From positions 5,745,121-5,809,120 of the forward strand of contig NC_136012.1 in the NCBI RefSeq assembly GCF_048128805.1: a stretch of 64,000 nucleotides of DNA, written 5' to 3'. Positions 36,171 through 47,390 of this stretch are shown piece by piece. The notes under the pieces were generated by a model. That model was not told where the DNA came from. It ran no database searches and saw only the letters and a list, made by a program, of their open reading frames with translations. Within the stretch, counting starts at the first letter, position 1. Each line of letters opens with the position of its first letter. Made by a program: the position numbers and the translations under genes. Source of the stretch: Centroberyx gerrardi (lineage: Eukaryota; Chordata; Actinopteri; Beryciformes; Berycidae).

Positions 36171-36245
36171 GTTCCGGCTCAGTGGGTAGAGCGAGGCACT
36201 CACACTTCCAAAGGTTAGGGGGCTTGGATCCCGCCGAGGATGGGA
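36171..36245 (+). mobile_element. tRNA-like sequence, probably SINE head
   Basis: GGCTCAGTGGGTAGAGCGAG looks like an A box and GGGGCTTGGATCCCGCC like a damaged B box about 45 bp later, separated by CACTCACACTTCCAAAGG. Spacing and sequence fit a tRNA-derived SINE head; there is no convincing cloverleaf or anticodon arm for a functional tRNA. Confidence 0.5.
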
Positions 36246-36570
36246 ATCAATACCGAAGATACTTTTCCTGCATCTTTTTCATGAAAATGTGTATCAAAAC
36301 CATATAGAAAAACTCTGGATAGCCTGTAAAACATCATTAATTCATTATCATAATGCTATTTAATGCTCTAAAAAAATAATATTTAATCAGTTCTGACAAC
36401 TGGACCAATTCTGACTCTGAATTCTGAGTGTGGAAGCTTCATTGAAACTACTGGCTGGCATTCCCATCCATAAATTTGAGGGCTTGGCTTTGGAGGCTGA
36501 AGAGGGATGAAGAGGTGCTTATAAAAAAAAAAAAGAGGCTACTCCATGACACTGCAGATTTGTGTTTTCT

Positions 36571-36863
36571 AGAGGGGGAGAGAATGAGAGAGAGAGGGAT
36601 AGAGAGAGAGAAGCAGCACCGAGAGAGAGAGAGAGGGAGAGATTGGCGTGAAAGCCTCTTAAAGGATGTTGAAAGAATGAGATGCAGATGACACCTCGCT
36701 GTTGTAAACAGCGCACCCTGACAACAATGCACAGAGGCGTATACAGAAATACACACACACACACACACACACAGAAACCTCATCTCTCTCACCTTCACGC
36801 TGACTTAAACTTCTGCCGCTAACGGAGACAGAAGCTGTTACTTCAGCTTTACTGATCAATAGG

Positions 36864-36906
<43 letters not shown>
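36571..36906 (+). repeat. (GA)n, (CA)n and (TG)n group
   Basis: GA-rich run at 36571-36640, CA run at 36751-36772 and TG run at 36864-36906 within 340 bp. Confidence 0.92.
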
Positions 36907-36907
<1 letters not shown>

Positions 36908-38177
36908 CTGTGCATATGTGTGTGTGCGCAGATGTGTGTGCTTGCATTCCTCAGTTGAATAGATCTATAAGAAAATAGCTTTTTTCACCTTACAGGCTTC
37001 ACTGCATCTCTAGCTACGGCTGCAACACATTCTCCATACAGAGAAGGTGAAGAAGACGAAGGGTGAGACACATGCACTCTGTATGTTATTTGTGTGTGTT
37101 TGTGTGTGTGTAGAACAGAATTGAACAGAATAGGGATCTAGTCAGCAGTATTGTTACTTGTCAGTGTCAAAGACAAGGCAGTCATAGGAAGGCCACAGCA
37201 TTCTGGCTATTTGTCTCCATCACTTTTCTTCCTCCACCCATCTGTTCTTCTCTCCTAGGCCTCCTTGCACTGAGACCCTGGTTGAAGGAGGGTGTATGGA
37301 GCGGTTCATCAGCGGTCCAGAGAGCAGATCATCTCACATGATGCCTCCCTGCTGTTCCTTTGTTCTCACTGAGACATACGGCAGATCACAGCCATGCTAA
37401 TATCGCCGCTCTCTCTGCTGCAGCTTCAGGTGTCATTTTCTTTCGTTCCTTTGCTCTCACACTTATCTGTTTCTTCATTTGAGAAAACCTTTGCAATTGA
37501 ACATTTCAACGTCAACGAAGTCAGTGTAACCAAACTACATTTCAGCATATTACATATCTATTCCATATCTTCCTGATATTGAGTTGAAGCCCCTTTTGCA
37601 CAATCCACATCTCACTTGTCTCAAAGCTTCAAAATTCTTCTCTAACTCGTCTGCTTCTCTTTATCTACATCTCCTTTGTGATTGGTAGAGATGTAATAAG
37701 TGAAATGAATAAGGGATAATGGCTTTTACCAGGATTCACCTCATCAGTCTGCTTCATGATAAGAGCAAGTGTCCCTAATATGTTGTACATTCAGTGTATG
37801 TTACAGTCCAGTTTATACACCTAGCCAGCTATAGTAGCCCACTTGTGTTGGCCAGATAGCTTATTATTAAAGCTGACAGCAAGACATTTTCTCTGCAGGT
37901 CATTTCATTCAGCTTCCTCCATGCTGTAAAAAGTTCAATAGTAATTCTGCCATTATTCAAAGCAATAGCCTAGCTAGTGTCACCTGCCTATAGCACGCTA
38001 ACTAGCTTAGTTAGCATGAATAACATTTGCCATGCTATTGCGCTGATATGTGCATCAAGTTGCATGGCTCTGGTGTCTGTGCATACAGTAGCAACTACTG
38101 AATAGAGTGCCATATTATTGTCTTTCTGTTGATAGTGTTGATTTTTTTTTTTCAATTTCTCATATGTATATGCAGGG

Positions 38178-38301
38178 TTAGGGCCGGCTGAAGCCATGTT
38201 CAAAACAAAGCGATGCATCGATCGTGAATAGCCCATGCAAAAATCGATGCATTTGCACAGTCAACATTGTCGATGACACCGACTAAACACTGCGGCCCTA
38301 A
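38178..38301 (+). mobile_element. Short MITE with TTAGGGCCG ends
   Basis: TTAGGGCCGG at 38178 and CGGCCCTAA at 38293-38301 are inverted ends of a 124-bp stretch containing GCGATGCATCGATCGTG and AAATCGATGCATTTGC. The ends resemble hAT-related fish MITEs. No target duplication is seen. Confidence 0.5.
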
Positions 38302-38361
38302 TTTCAATTCCTGTCACTGTAACCCACTCTGCCCTTCTTCACATTGTTGTCCTTTATTGCA

Positions 38362-38475
38362 GGCCCACTTGACAATTTCCCAGAAGAGCTTGGCACCCTT
38401 ATCAGTACATTTCCTGAAGACGTGACACCCTTCTCTCTCCCGGGCGACTTCAACCTTCCCCACAAAGGACTTTAA
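38362..38475 (+). mobile_element. LINE endonuclease fragment
   Basis: The plus strand reads PLDNFPEELGTLISTFPEDV and then PFSLPGDFNLPHKGL before a stop. The GDFN motif with this preceding helix is typical of CR1/L2/Rex1-type LINE endonucleases. Nothing else of the element is recognised nearby. Confidence 0.65.
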
Positions 38476-39992
38476 TTCTATTATCGCCTCCTATCGTCAG
38501 TGGATCTCTGCTCGTCTGCGTCCCCACCTGCTCATAAAGCTGCCAATAGAGTTCCACTGCTTGCTTAGTTTAGTATGGCATAGGTGTTCAGAGCCCTAAG
38601 CGGTAAAGGGTAAAACTTTGAACAAGAGGTTTAAACTTTTAACAAAGTAGCACTTTGCTCTGCACAGGTTTTCAATAGTCGCACAGCACCAGCGTGACAC
38701 ACAAGGACCTTTTATAATACTGTTAGTCAGTGTTGGGGCCATTCATGAACTGAATTGAGAATGCATGGTAAATTCCAGTTCAATTCCTGCAGTTGGAATT
38801 GGAATTGTACCCAGCTCTAAGGAAACAGAACTGGAATTGATTTGGAATGACAGGAAACAGAATTCCATGAAATTACATGAAATTCCACTTCTAGGAGAGT
38901 TTGTCTCAACTTGCTAAACATTATATATAAATCAAACATTATGAATCAAATAAAACACAGTTAAACAAATCAATCATAATGTATGTATTGTATTACAATT
39001 ACATGTTCTGCATCAAATACCACCTGTAAGGTCTCTGTAACATTTTATGATATTCAGTATTGATAAATATAACAGTGTGTAATCTCAGATATGTGGTAAG
39101 AAAAAACAAAAAAACATGGAATTTCACATAATTTCATTGAATTCAATTCAACTTCTGGAAATTCCTATTCAAATTCAAATTTCCAATTGAAATTGATGAG
39201 TTCATTCATGAATTGAATTGAGCTAACCCTGCTGTTAGCTAAAAGAACTAATATACTACAGCATGAATATCAGTCTAGCCTGGCAAAAGGGAGGGTTTAG
39301 CAGTCATTTAAAAATGGCTGTGTAAGCAGTTTATGGAGAATGGACTTCTCCATATACTTCTCATATAGCTGTGAAACAGTGAAATGATGAGGAAGTCAAT
39401 AAGGAACTCATGAGGTTTGTAAAATGATATAGTGTCATGCTATTGATATTTATACACACTGTTGCTCTTGACATTTTCCTATTATCTTATCAAAGATGCT
39501 TTTTGCTGGCGGATATTCAGCTCGCATACGAATCCCAGCTCGTATAATAATGACTGTCGGATGCGTGGAGGATAATTAGGATAGAAGAGGAGCGGGGAGA
39601 GAAGCGCCACACTTTGACACCTGCACAAAACTCCACATTCTATGAATTTCATCGGCAAACGTAGCCACATAATAGGATTACGTCGCTAAATTTGACTGAT
39701 TCAGTGGATTATGCTTCTGATTCCGAATACAGTAATAAAACACAAATTGGTCCTACAAGGTTTCCACAGCACAAGTGAAATGCTTAAAGTCAAAGCTTAC
39801 GGGGTGAAAAAAAAAATGAGTGTAGGATGAAGGGAGGATAAAAGCAAGAGGAGAGGGAGAAGGAGAGGACGGGGGCCAGATTTTTGCTATCAGCCCACAG
39901 CTAGAAAGTCTTATCCGTCTCTCTTCATGTGGGCTATTTTTACCTTCCCCCTTAATCCCTCGCTCTTTGATGAGAGGAGGATGGATTCAAGA

Positions 39993-40156
39993 TTTTTTTT
40001 TTTTTTTTTTTTTTTTTTAATCTGTTTTTGGGGTGACAGAAAGAAGGAGAACCACTTGTTAGGAAAGTCCAACCTCATTACCAGAGACTTTACTCTGGAA
40101 ATACGCACGCACACACACACACATACACACATACACACACACACACACACACATAC
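39993..40156 (+). repeat. Poly(T) run and (CA)n
   Basis: T run of 26 at 39993-40018, possibly the A tail of a reverse-inserted retroposon although no body is recognised, and a CA-rich run at 40104-40156. Confidence 0.9.
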
Positions 40157-40301
40157 AAGCACATATGCATGAACACGCAAAGAAACAGGTTGGTAATCAT
40201 TGATTTTACAGCTTGTAATCAAATGTGTGTGTTTGTGTGTGTTCATGTATTGGCATCTGAGTGTCACGAATGTGAGTATAAATACACATGCACCTTTGTA
40301 T

Positions 40302-40332
<31 letters not shown>

Positions 40333-40964
40333 CGTGCGTCTTTGATCAAGCTGAGCGGTGTTAGCGCTAAGCTTGGTCCTGTCTGTCATAGAGGCTAATC
40401 ACAGGCTTAATAGAGCAAGGAGGGATATGAGGCTGATTTTATATAGAGAGTTGAGACACACACACATACACACAAACCTACCTCACACATACTACACTAT
40501 GGATTACAACTTCTCCTGCTTCAGACAGAGCAAAGCGCAAGGAAGATAATAGACTTCTTATTTAATCTGCATGGTCCAAATCAGTAATCTGTAGTCTAAT
40601 CTCTACGAGTTGAGATCTGTAATTGGCCGACAATGACAGCAGAGCGCTTGTAGATCTACTTTAAGCGGAATAGACGAGATTTGCGGAGTTTACATTTGAT
40701 GTTTGAGGTTTGAGTCAGGAGGGGAAAGCAAATGAATGTCTGACGGCGGCTGGAGGATGGGAGTCCAATCTAAGAGACGAGTAATAACATAGAGGGATTT
40801 CTGCATGCTTAGATCTATGCCAGGGGATCTATGTGCTCTGATTAAAGTCAACTAGGCTGAACAGGTGAAACTTTGATGGGCCTCTGGGTGCAGGGTTAGT
40901 TACGTGCCGGTTGGTGCGATTTCTGATTGGAATCTTTGAGTTGTAGAGAAAGCATTCAAGTTAA

Positions 40965-41256
40965 AGTGGTAATCCTCGAGTTTTCTTTTTTTTTCTGTTT
41001 TTTTTTTTATTTCTCCATCTTTGGTGCTCAGCCTCATCACTGTGGTGTTTCTGCACTGCACTTCCCAGAGATCAGCTGTCAAGCAAGCAGTGTGGGCTTG
41101 GGTTTTCTGTTGCAGTTTGAGTTTCTGTAGGTGGCGCAAATGGAAAAGCTTTGAACTGGATATAGGTTGAATCACTATTATGTTATATCAACTGGCAATA
41201 GACAGTAGCAAAACAGACATTTATTTATATGAAAATGGCGTGGATTACTACTTTAA
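40965..41256 (+). repeat. Dispersed repeat family R1, copy 2
   Basis: Shares with the 50118 copy TGTGGTGTTTCTGCACTGC, CTTCCCAGAGATCA, AATGGAAAAGCTTT, GAACTGGATATAGGTTGAAT and a closing ATTACT.CTTTAA. Both plus-strand copies begin in a T-rich stretch. Confidence 0.7.
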
Positions 41257-41419
41257 TATTAGCAGTAATACAATTTAAAGGGACATTTCAGATCTTTGCA
41301 TAGTGTGGTTGGGGTGAAATGAGACTGAAAAAGATAGAGAGAGACAATGATAGATAGCGATGAAGAGAGGATTGAGAGGCTGAGAGTGACAAATAGTGTG
41401 TGAGATTGAGATTTCACAT

Positions 41420-41420
<1 letters not shown>

Positions 41421-41456
<36 letters not shown>

Positions 41457-41623
41457 AGAGGGAAAAAGAAAAAACAGATAGAAACAGAAGAGAGGGGAAG
41501 AAATACATGAAAAGGGAGAAATAGTGCAGATGATTTTCAGGCACCATAATGAGATGTGTGGGTTGAGGATTAGAGTGTAATTTTAGGGACACTGTGTCCT
41601 CGGAGTAGTCAGTTACCTTGGCC

Positions 41624-41673
<50 letters not shown>

Positions 41674-41787
41674 TGCGAGTGCGCTGCGGTGGGGATTTAT
41701 TAGAATTCAAATGGGAAACAAAATAGCTATCTCCCTCTTTCTTTGTATTCTATACTGACTTTGTCTTTTTTCGCCGTCTCTACCTTA

Positions 41788-41822
<35 letters not shown>
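41421..41822 (+). repeat. (GA)n, (TG)n, (CT)n microsatellites
   Basis: GA run at 41421-41453, TG run at 41629-41672 and CT run at 41791-41822. The GA and CT runs are inverted relative to each other. Confidence 0.93.
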
Positions 41823-41825
<3 letters not shown>

Positions 41826-42188
41826 CTCTCCCTACAGTTCACTGATAATGTAAAACCTTTCACAAGAAGTCTCAGGGCAACCTTGACTCTCATTTCAATT
41901 TTGATGAACAACTGAAAAAAAAGTTTGCTCAGTCCTGCTTCTATCAGTTGAGAGAGATAAAAGAAAAAAGTCAGGTTTTTGTCTTTTACTTATCTGGAGA
42001 AAGTCATCCATGCGTTCATTTCTTCAAATTGATCAATGCAACTTTCTTGTGTCAGTCGCTGAAACTACACAGAATGACCATTTCACTCCAGTTTTACCTC
42101 ATTAAACTGACTACTAGAAGAAGAACTAGTAGTGCAGTTGATTTTAAAATCTTTGAGTTTCTCACAAATCAAAAACAGTATAAAACGC

Positions 42189-42761
42189 TTAAAGGTCCCA
42201 TATGGTGTAAAACAGGATCCCCCTTGCCTCTTTGAATATAAAGGAGTTGGATGTGCTATCTAAACATGGTGAAAGTATCAAAACGCACGGTCGCCAACTA
42301 AATCCACACAATCCATATTAGAAAAGCGAGCCTCTAAACGAGCCGTTTGGACTTCCGTAACTTTGTGGCGTCACAAAGGTTCGCTCATTATCATTTCTGT
42401 AAGAAATAATAGACTAACAAAGTGTTTTTTTCAAAGAGGTTGAGCGGTTGTCATTGTTTATTACCGGAGAGTTTTCCCTACCTGTAGCTGCCGGGCCGCG
42501 GTGTCTCATGTTTCACTCTTGAAATGGTTAGCCAATCAGAACAGAGGGTCGTTAATATTAATGAGCCTTAAAGACACAGCGACAGAAACAGCCTGTTCTT
42601 GGTAAGGCTCAGAGAGATGCTGGAAAATGAACGGATTAAATAAAATGGATGAATAAAAATGGATTGAGAGTGTTTTTGGTACATGACACCACACACACAG
42701 CTTTGAATGGACCTCAAGACATAAAATAAAACACTGGAAAGTGGAGAATATGAACCTTTAA
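42189..42761 (+). mobile_element. TTAA-flanked non-autonomous element
   Basis: A 573-bp element with TTAA at both ends and inverted termini TTAAAGGTCCCATAT and ATATGAACCTTTAA. TTAA target sites are used by piggyBac and Kolobok transposons; I cannot tell which mobilised it. The inside is non-coding and fairly CpG-rich. Confidence 0.7.
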
Positions 42762-42970
42762 AAGTGACACTTTGTTAAGAAATACAGAAAAGCGAAGAAA
42801 TTAGGCAATATATACAGACTTGAGAAGGAAAACAGTAATAAGAGAAGAGACAAAAATAAATAAAATGTAAATATAATATAATAAAACATTATTAACATCC
42901 AATATATTTGTTGGTCAGACTATTAGGACATACCAGCATTCGTCACACACCATTTCACTTAAAAGAATAG

Positions 42971-43390
42971 TTAAAGGAATTACCAAAACCTCGCGAGGCC
43001 ACCGTGGCCGCGCAAGGTTTGTGTGTGCGACAGTGAGACCTCCATCTCGTGAGGTTTGGTAATGTGGAAGTAAATGTACTGCCGATCGACTCGGATTTTC
43101 ATGAAATAATGGATCAAATTTAGTTTTTTTCGACTCATAGAGCGATCATCCCTCATCAGAAGACTTTGATTATACTACACGAGCTTTATGGAGTAATTTT
43201 TTGGACATTTATTGCCCTTTTTGAAGCAGAACGTCCGGCTCCCCATTCACTGGAAGAAGCTCCTCCAGCAGCGAGCCTGGAGAACTCCAGGTAAGTTGTA
43301 TGAAGAAAAAACACTCACCCGAGTTTGTACTGGCATGAGAATGAGTAGATAATGACCAAATTTTTATTTTTGGGTGAACTATTCCTTTAA
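42971..43390 (+). mobile_element. Second TTAA-flanked element
   Basis: A 420-bp element with ends TTAAAGGAAT and ATTCCTTTAA, 209 bp from the preceding TTAA element. The right end GGGTGAACTATTCCTTTAA recurs as a fragment at 24620-24682. The inside includes the CpG-bearing CCTCGCGAGGCCACCGTGG. Confidence 0.7.
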
Positions 43391-43788
43391 CTACCTATCA
43401 TCATCAAAGTATAATATGAATGATCTGATTTTAAAATCGTATTACTTTGACAGCAGGTAAGCCCCAGTCTACATTCTTATGAGCAAAAGTCCAGACTCAG
43501 GTCTTGAGGCAAGACACTAAACTAAATATACTAAAGGTCATTGTGTTACAGTTCAGAACCCATCTGCTTTGGAATAAACTGCTTAAAGATATTATGCGGA
43601 TAGATTCTGTTTGTATTTTGAAATCTCTTCTGAAACCCCATCCAGCAAACATTTTGACATTGATGCATGGATACATTTTGATGCTGATATGTCGGCCTGC
43701 ATCAACTCATGTGATGACAGTAGAATGAAGGCATGGACATTGGAGTCGTGGACATGATGGATGCTTTCTGTTAGGAAAAGCTAAGATT

Positions 43789-43860
43789 TAGCAGAGGATG
43801 GTTTCGATCCATCGACCTCTGGGTTATGGGCCCAGCACGCTTCCGCTGCACCACTCTGCT
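43789..43860 (-). tRNA. Initiator tRNA-Met (CAU), copy 1
   Basis: Cytosolic initiator methionine tRNA. The 72-nt minus-strand sequence has the eukaryotic initiator hallmarks: A1:U72 at the acceptor end (AGCAGAG/CTCTGCT), three consecutive G:C pairs in the anticodon stem (GGG CCCATAA CCC) and an ATCGAAA T loop with A54 and A60. It differs from copies 2 and 3 by C-to-U at about position 11, turning a D-stem C:G pair into a U:G wobble within the A box. A TTTT run (43776-43779 on the plus strand as AAAA) lies about 10 nt past the 3' end and should terminate Pol III for this gene and for the tRNA-Arg directly upstream. Confidence 0.94.
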
Positions 43861-43866
43861 TTCAAT

Positions 43867-43939
43867 CACCCCAGATGGGACTTGAACCCACAATCCCTGG
43901 CTTAGGAGGCCAGTGCCTTATCCATTAGGCCACTGGGGC
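43867..43939 (-). tRNA. tRNA-Arg (CCU), copy 1
   Basis: Cytosolic arginine tRNA reading AGG codons. The minus strand folds into a full 73-nt cloverleaf: acceptor 5' GCCCCAG pairs with CTGGGGT (G1:U72 wobble, as in vertebrate tRNA-Arg-CCU), the D arm carries a normal A box, the anticodon stem CTGGC/GCCAG is perfect around loop CTCCTAA, and the T arm holds the B box GGTTCAAGTCC. This is the best-preserved of three Arg copies in the array. It is the upstream partner of the tRNA-iMet whose 5' end lies 6 bp downstream; the gap (ATTGAA on the minus strand) has no T-run, so a Pol III terminator is missing between the two genes. No CCA is encoded and there is no intron. Confidence 0.95.
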
Positions 43940-43989
43940 TACACCTACAGCCAGCTGTGGTGTCATGATTTAGAGCCAGTATGGCAAAT

Positions 43990-46366
43990 GGTCTTATCGG
44001 TTAAAACTGTTTATTCATTTAATTATTTGTTTTTTTGCTTATATTGTCCTTGTATTACATTTTAAAAATATCCTTTATTCATTCAGATTTCATTTTTCCC
44101 CTTTAACCATGACAGCTAGTGAGTCTACACAGGGAAGAGAAAAAAGAATATGAACATTTATCTTTCAATTGTTCATAAAACTAGCAATAAACATTTGAAC
44201 CTAGGAACGCTGAATTGGAATGTGCACCTTGCCTTCAGCCGGCGTTCTCATGTGAAGCAATTCACTGACGGATGATAAAGAGACTGACAGAGACAGTGGC
44301 AGTATCAATATTGCTAGTTCCCGTCTTATGAGCATCTGCTCCGTGACAGCGGGCCACTCATCTTTAGTGTGTTATTTTATTTATTCAGACAGTTGGAAAA
44401 ACCAGAGGAGGAGAGACAGAGGCAGGAGGAGGAGCGGTGGGGATTTGATCCTATAGGCCAGCAGGGATGCAAATAGCTCAAAAGGACACAACTTTTGATC
44501 TTTCTCTCTTGCCAGTAGAAAATGACAGAGACGGATGGAACGATACAGCGCTCCCAGTCAAAACATCGCCGTGACACTGCAGAGGCGACTCCTAATTCAA
44601 ACACTGCACCATGGAGAACAGTCAGATTCACAGCAAATACGATTGCATGCTTTCATGCATTGTTAATATTGTCAGAGTTATTTACTGTGGCTGCAGTTTT
44701 GATGTTGTTGTCGTTACTTTTGGATTGTCCATAGTATCAGTATTTAACCCCTTGCACCCTGAGTTTCCCCTTAAATTTCCTTTTAAGTAACTTCAAAGTT
44801 ATAAAAAACATTTTTCCACACTGTACGACATATTCTGTATCTGCTCGTTCCAGCGCTTCATTTAAGCTATAGCTGCTTATATTGAGTGAAATATTCAAAT
44901 CCAAGATGCATTTTTTATGGCTTCACCACTACAACAAATGGACAAAAAAAATAGATATTTGTGCACCATTTTATCCACATTCCCCTGTAATTCAGCATGA
45001 CATATTTGTTGTCTTTGGAAACCTTGGGATCTTGACTAGAATTTAAAATACATTTCTGTGGGTTTGAACAAAGCTTGGCTGTGAAACGTGTTCATAATGA
45101 TGGTCCCACGTGAGGAACTGTCAGGGTAGAAGCGGTTCTTTGTGTTATTCCTTGTTCTCATTGAGGGTCTTGTCATTTTCACTTATTGTTGTTGTTTCAT
45201 AATGTGGGCTTTGTGAAGCCCTTTGAGACTGTAACTGTGACTAAGGGCTATACAAATAAACTTGACTTGATTTTACATACTGTAGCAATGGTCAGTCTTG
45301 AGGAACTACATTTGTTTGCAAAAAAACAATTGAAAATGCTGTTTTATATTATTTTATATATGAAAATTGTTGTACTACATCAGTGTCCACATCTAATGGT
45401 AGAGCATGACCTTGAGTGTATTATTGCTTAATTGTAAAACTCATCACAACTTGGTGACCGTTGCATTTGCAGAAAATTAGTCTGTAATGTGATCTCAGCT
45501 GAATGTGTTTTCTCTGTTCCCTCCATTTCCTGCAAACATGGAAACATGGGGAAAAAGATTTTAACAATTTGCCAGCACAATCGAAAGCCATGTATGTCCT
45601 CACTGATGGCAGGTGTCTGTCAAATGTATTTAGGAATACGCAGCTGATTTCTACACTTTGGTTGTGCACAAAAGGAAACAGCAAAAAACCAAGAGAATGA
45701 GAGATATATCAAGAAAATGAGTGAGGAATGGAGAAACAAAAATGTCTGAGATCATTGTTGCGCGAGGCTGGTTTGATGAGTGAATGAAAGACAGAGATCA
45801 ACAAGAGCCAAAGAGAGAGAGATAAAAACTGACTCAAGTCTTCGGTTCAAAGCAACATTGTCCCCAGAGGGCGAATTGCTATTAAAATGAAACCCTTGTC
45901 GACATCAAAAACGTTGCAACAGGGTTTTTGTGCCGGAACAGATATTGTGTCTAATCTTGTGTTCCTACACAAGAGCATGTTGGAATCTTAGAATTCATTC
46001 CCAATTGAAAGACAGCAAAAGGGCATCAGAGTCCTTGATCTCTCCACTGTATCCACTGTATCACTTGTAACACCCATATCCACCCCACCACACACAAAGA
46101 AGTCACCTAGGTCCGACGACTGATGTTATGTTACATGACTTCTGGGTAATGAAGTCCTCACAATTCAAACAGTTACCTCTTGCTGCCACTTGGTGCCGCC
46201 AATGTGCAAAATTGCCTAATGCAGCTTTAATTGCATTTCTTTGACAGTTGTGCATGTTTACTTGGTGTTGTAGCTCATGTTGATCTGTCAGTTTTTGTTG
46301 TTTCCGTCTAAATACGACATTTAACCCAGATTATTAGAGGGGGAGTCACTTTATAGAATCAGGTGT
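43990..46366. other. Spacer between tRNA pairs 1 and 2
   Basis: Unique sequence apart from the retroposon tail at 45186-45262. The spacer between pairs 2 and 3 is only about 0.6 kb, so this region is either an insertion into the array or the original distance. Confidence 0.6.
45186..45262 (+). mobile_element. Retroposon 3' tail
   Basis: GTGAAGCCCTTTGAGACTGT, AACTGTGACTAAGGGCTATA and CAAATAAACTTGACTTGATT form the standard 3' end shared by many teleost LINE/SINE families. No upstream body is recognised. Confidence 0.5.
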
Positions 46367-46566
46367 CAAGTGTGTTTTAAATGAGGATGGCTGGCATTGG
46401 TGTTTAATAGCAAGAGCAAGAGTCCTGCAGTGGCCGGGAACAGAAATTGCCTCAGCCATCTCACTGTCGACATGGGTTGATTACTCATGTGATGACAGGA
46501 GAATGAAGACATGAATGTTGGAGTCGTGGACATGATGGATGCTTTCTGTTTGGAAAATTTAAGATT

Positions 46567-46638
46567 TAGCAGAGGATGATTTCGATCCATCGACCTCTGG
46601 GTTATGGGCCCAGCACGCTTCCGCTGCGCCACTCTGCT
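46567..46638 (-). tRNA. Initiator tRNA-Met (CAU), copy 2
   Basis: Second initiator tRNA-Met gene, 72 nt, minus strand. The acceptor, D and anticodon arms match the vertebrate initiator pattern (AGCAGAG start, GGG/CCC anticodon stem, CAT anticodon). One change in the T stem gives a G:U wobble (G53:U61), which is tolerable. An AAAA run on the plus strand 10-14 nt to its left supplies a minus-strand TTTT terminator. The 6-bp gap to tRNA-Arg copy 2 (minus-strand ATTGCA) has no terminator. Confidence 0.92.
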
Positions 46639-46644
46639 TGCAAT

Positions 46645-46717
46645 CACCCCAGATGGCACTTGAACCCACAATCCCTGGTTTAGGAGGCCAGTGCCTTATC
46701 CATTAAGCCACTAGGGC
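46645..46717 (-). tRNA. tRNA-Arg (CCU), copy 2, decaying
   Basis: Second Arg-CCU gene of the array, 73 nt on the minus strand and 6 bp upstream of iMet copy 2. The anticodon CCT is kept, but several stems are damaged relative to copy 1: C31/A39 no longer pair in the anticodon stem, G53/G61 clash in the T stem, and U5:G68 and U12:G23 become wobbles. Two outright mismatches make a stable tRNA doubtful, so this may be a pseudogene, although the internal A and B boxes remain recognisable and could still drive transcription of the downstream iMet. Confidence 0.75.
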
Positions 46718-47044
46718 TACACACATAGCTGACTGTGGTGTGGGTGTCTGAAAGCTTATGCAGACAAAGGCCTTCAGTGCTTTCATTACCCAAATACTCA
46801 TGTCCCGCAGGAACCTCTGTTGTGAACAGTGGCTTCTATTTCTCATTATGTATGATGGAGAAGGCACACATTTGCATGTTACCAACAGTACCATGCTTAG
46901 TATGATTTTAGCGCTCAGCACGCCAGACATTAGGAGTTTAAAACAAATTACAGCACATAGAAAGCTCCTTTATTGGACTTTGCAAGCACCCTCTGTCTCC
47001 TGTGTTTTGACATTTTCCTGCCATAAAGTAGAAGAGAAGCCATA

Positions 47045-47126
47045 TGGCAGTGGTGGGATTTGAACCCACGCCTCCAGAGAGACTGGAGCCTAAATCCAGC
47101 GCCTTAGACCACTCGGCCACACTACC
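47045..47126 (-). tRNA. tRNA-Leu (UAG)
   Basis: Class II leucine tRNA of 82 nt on the minus strand. Acceptor GGTAGTG/CACTGCC pairs throughout (one U:G wobble), with discriminator A. The D arm GGCCGAGTGGTC is the usual leucine A-box form. The anticodon arm is CTGGA-TTTAGGC-TCCAG with anticodon TAG, followed by a long variable arm and a T arm carrying B box GGTTCAAATCC. It sits between tRNA pairs 2 and 3 and is not part of the duplicated unit. No run of four or more T occurs on the minus strand for about 65 nt past its 3' end, so its terminator is not obvious. Confidence 0.95.
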
Positions 47127-47312
47127 AGCTGCTCTGCTTGCATCGCCGCTACGATGCTTGGGAAGCAGCTATGGTGTCCACTGCAGCAGAGAGGAGAGAA
47201 GGCATGTCAAAGTACACATGGGCTGATTACTCATGCAATGACAGGAGACTGAAGGCAGGAATGTTGGAGTCGTGGACATGATGGAGACTTTCTGTTTGGA
47301 AAAGCTAAGATT

Positions 47313-47384
47313 TAGCAGAGGATGGTTTCGATCCATCGACCTCTGGGTTATGGGCCCAGCACGCTTCCGCTGCGCCACTCTGCT
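47313..47384 (-). tRNA. Initiator tRNA-Met (CAU), copy 3
   Basis: Third initiator tRNA-Met gene, 72 nt, minus strand. It shows no departures from the vertebrate initiator pattern that I can see: AGCAGAG/CTCTGCT acceptor, GCGC-type D stem, GGG/CCC anticodon stem, ATCGAAA T loop. A TTTT terminator lies about 10 nt past the 3' end (plus-strand AAAA near 47300). The 6-bp gap to tRNA-Arg copy 3 reads TTTGAA on the minus strand, only three Ts, below the usual Pol III terminator threshold. Confidence 0.95.
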
Positions 47385-47390
47385 TTCAAA

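Noticed and set aside
36171-36245. Functional tRNA gene
   Set aside because: A- and B-box-like segments are present, but there is no pairing acceptor or anticodon stem; a SINE head fits better.
39993-40018. Poly(T) as tail of a reverse-inserted processed pseudogene
   Set aside because: No gene-like body or polyadenylation-signal complement next to it and no target duplication.
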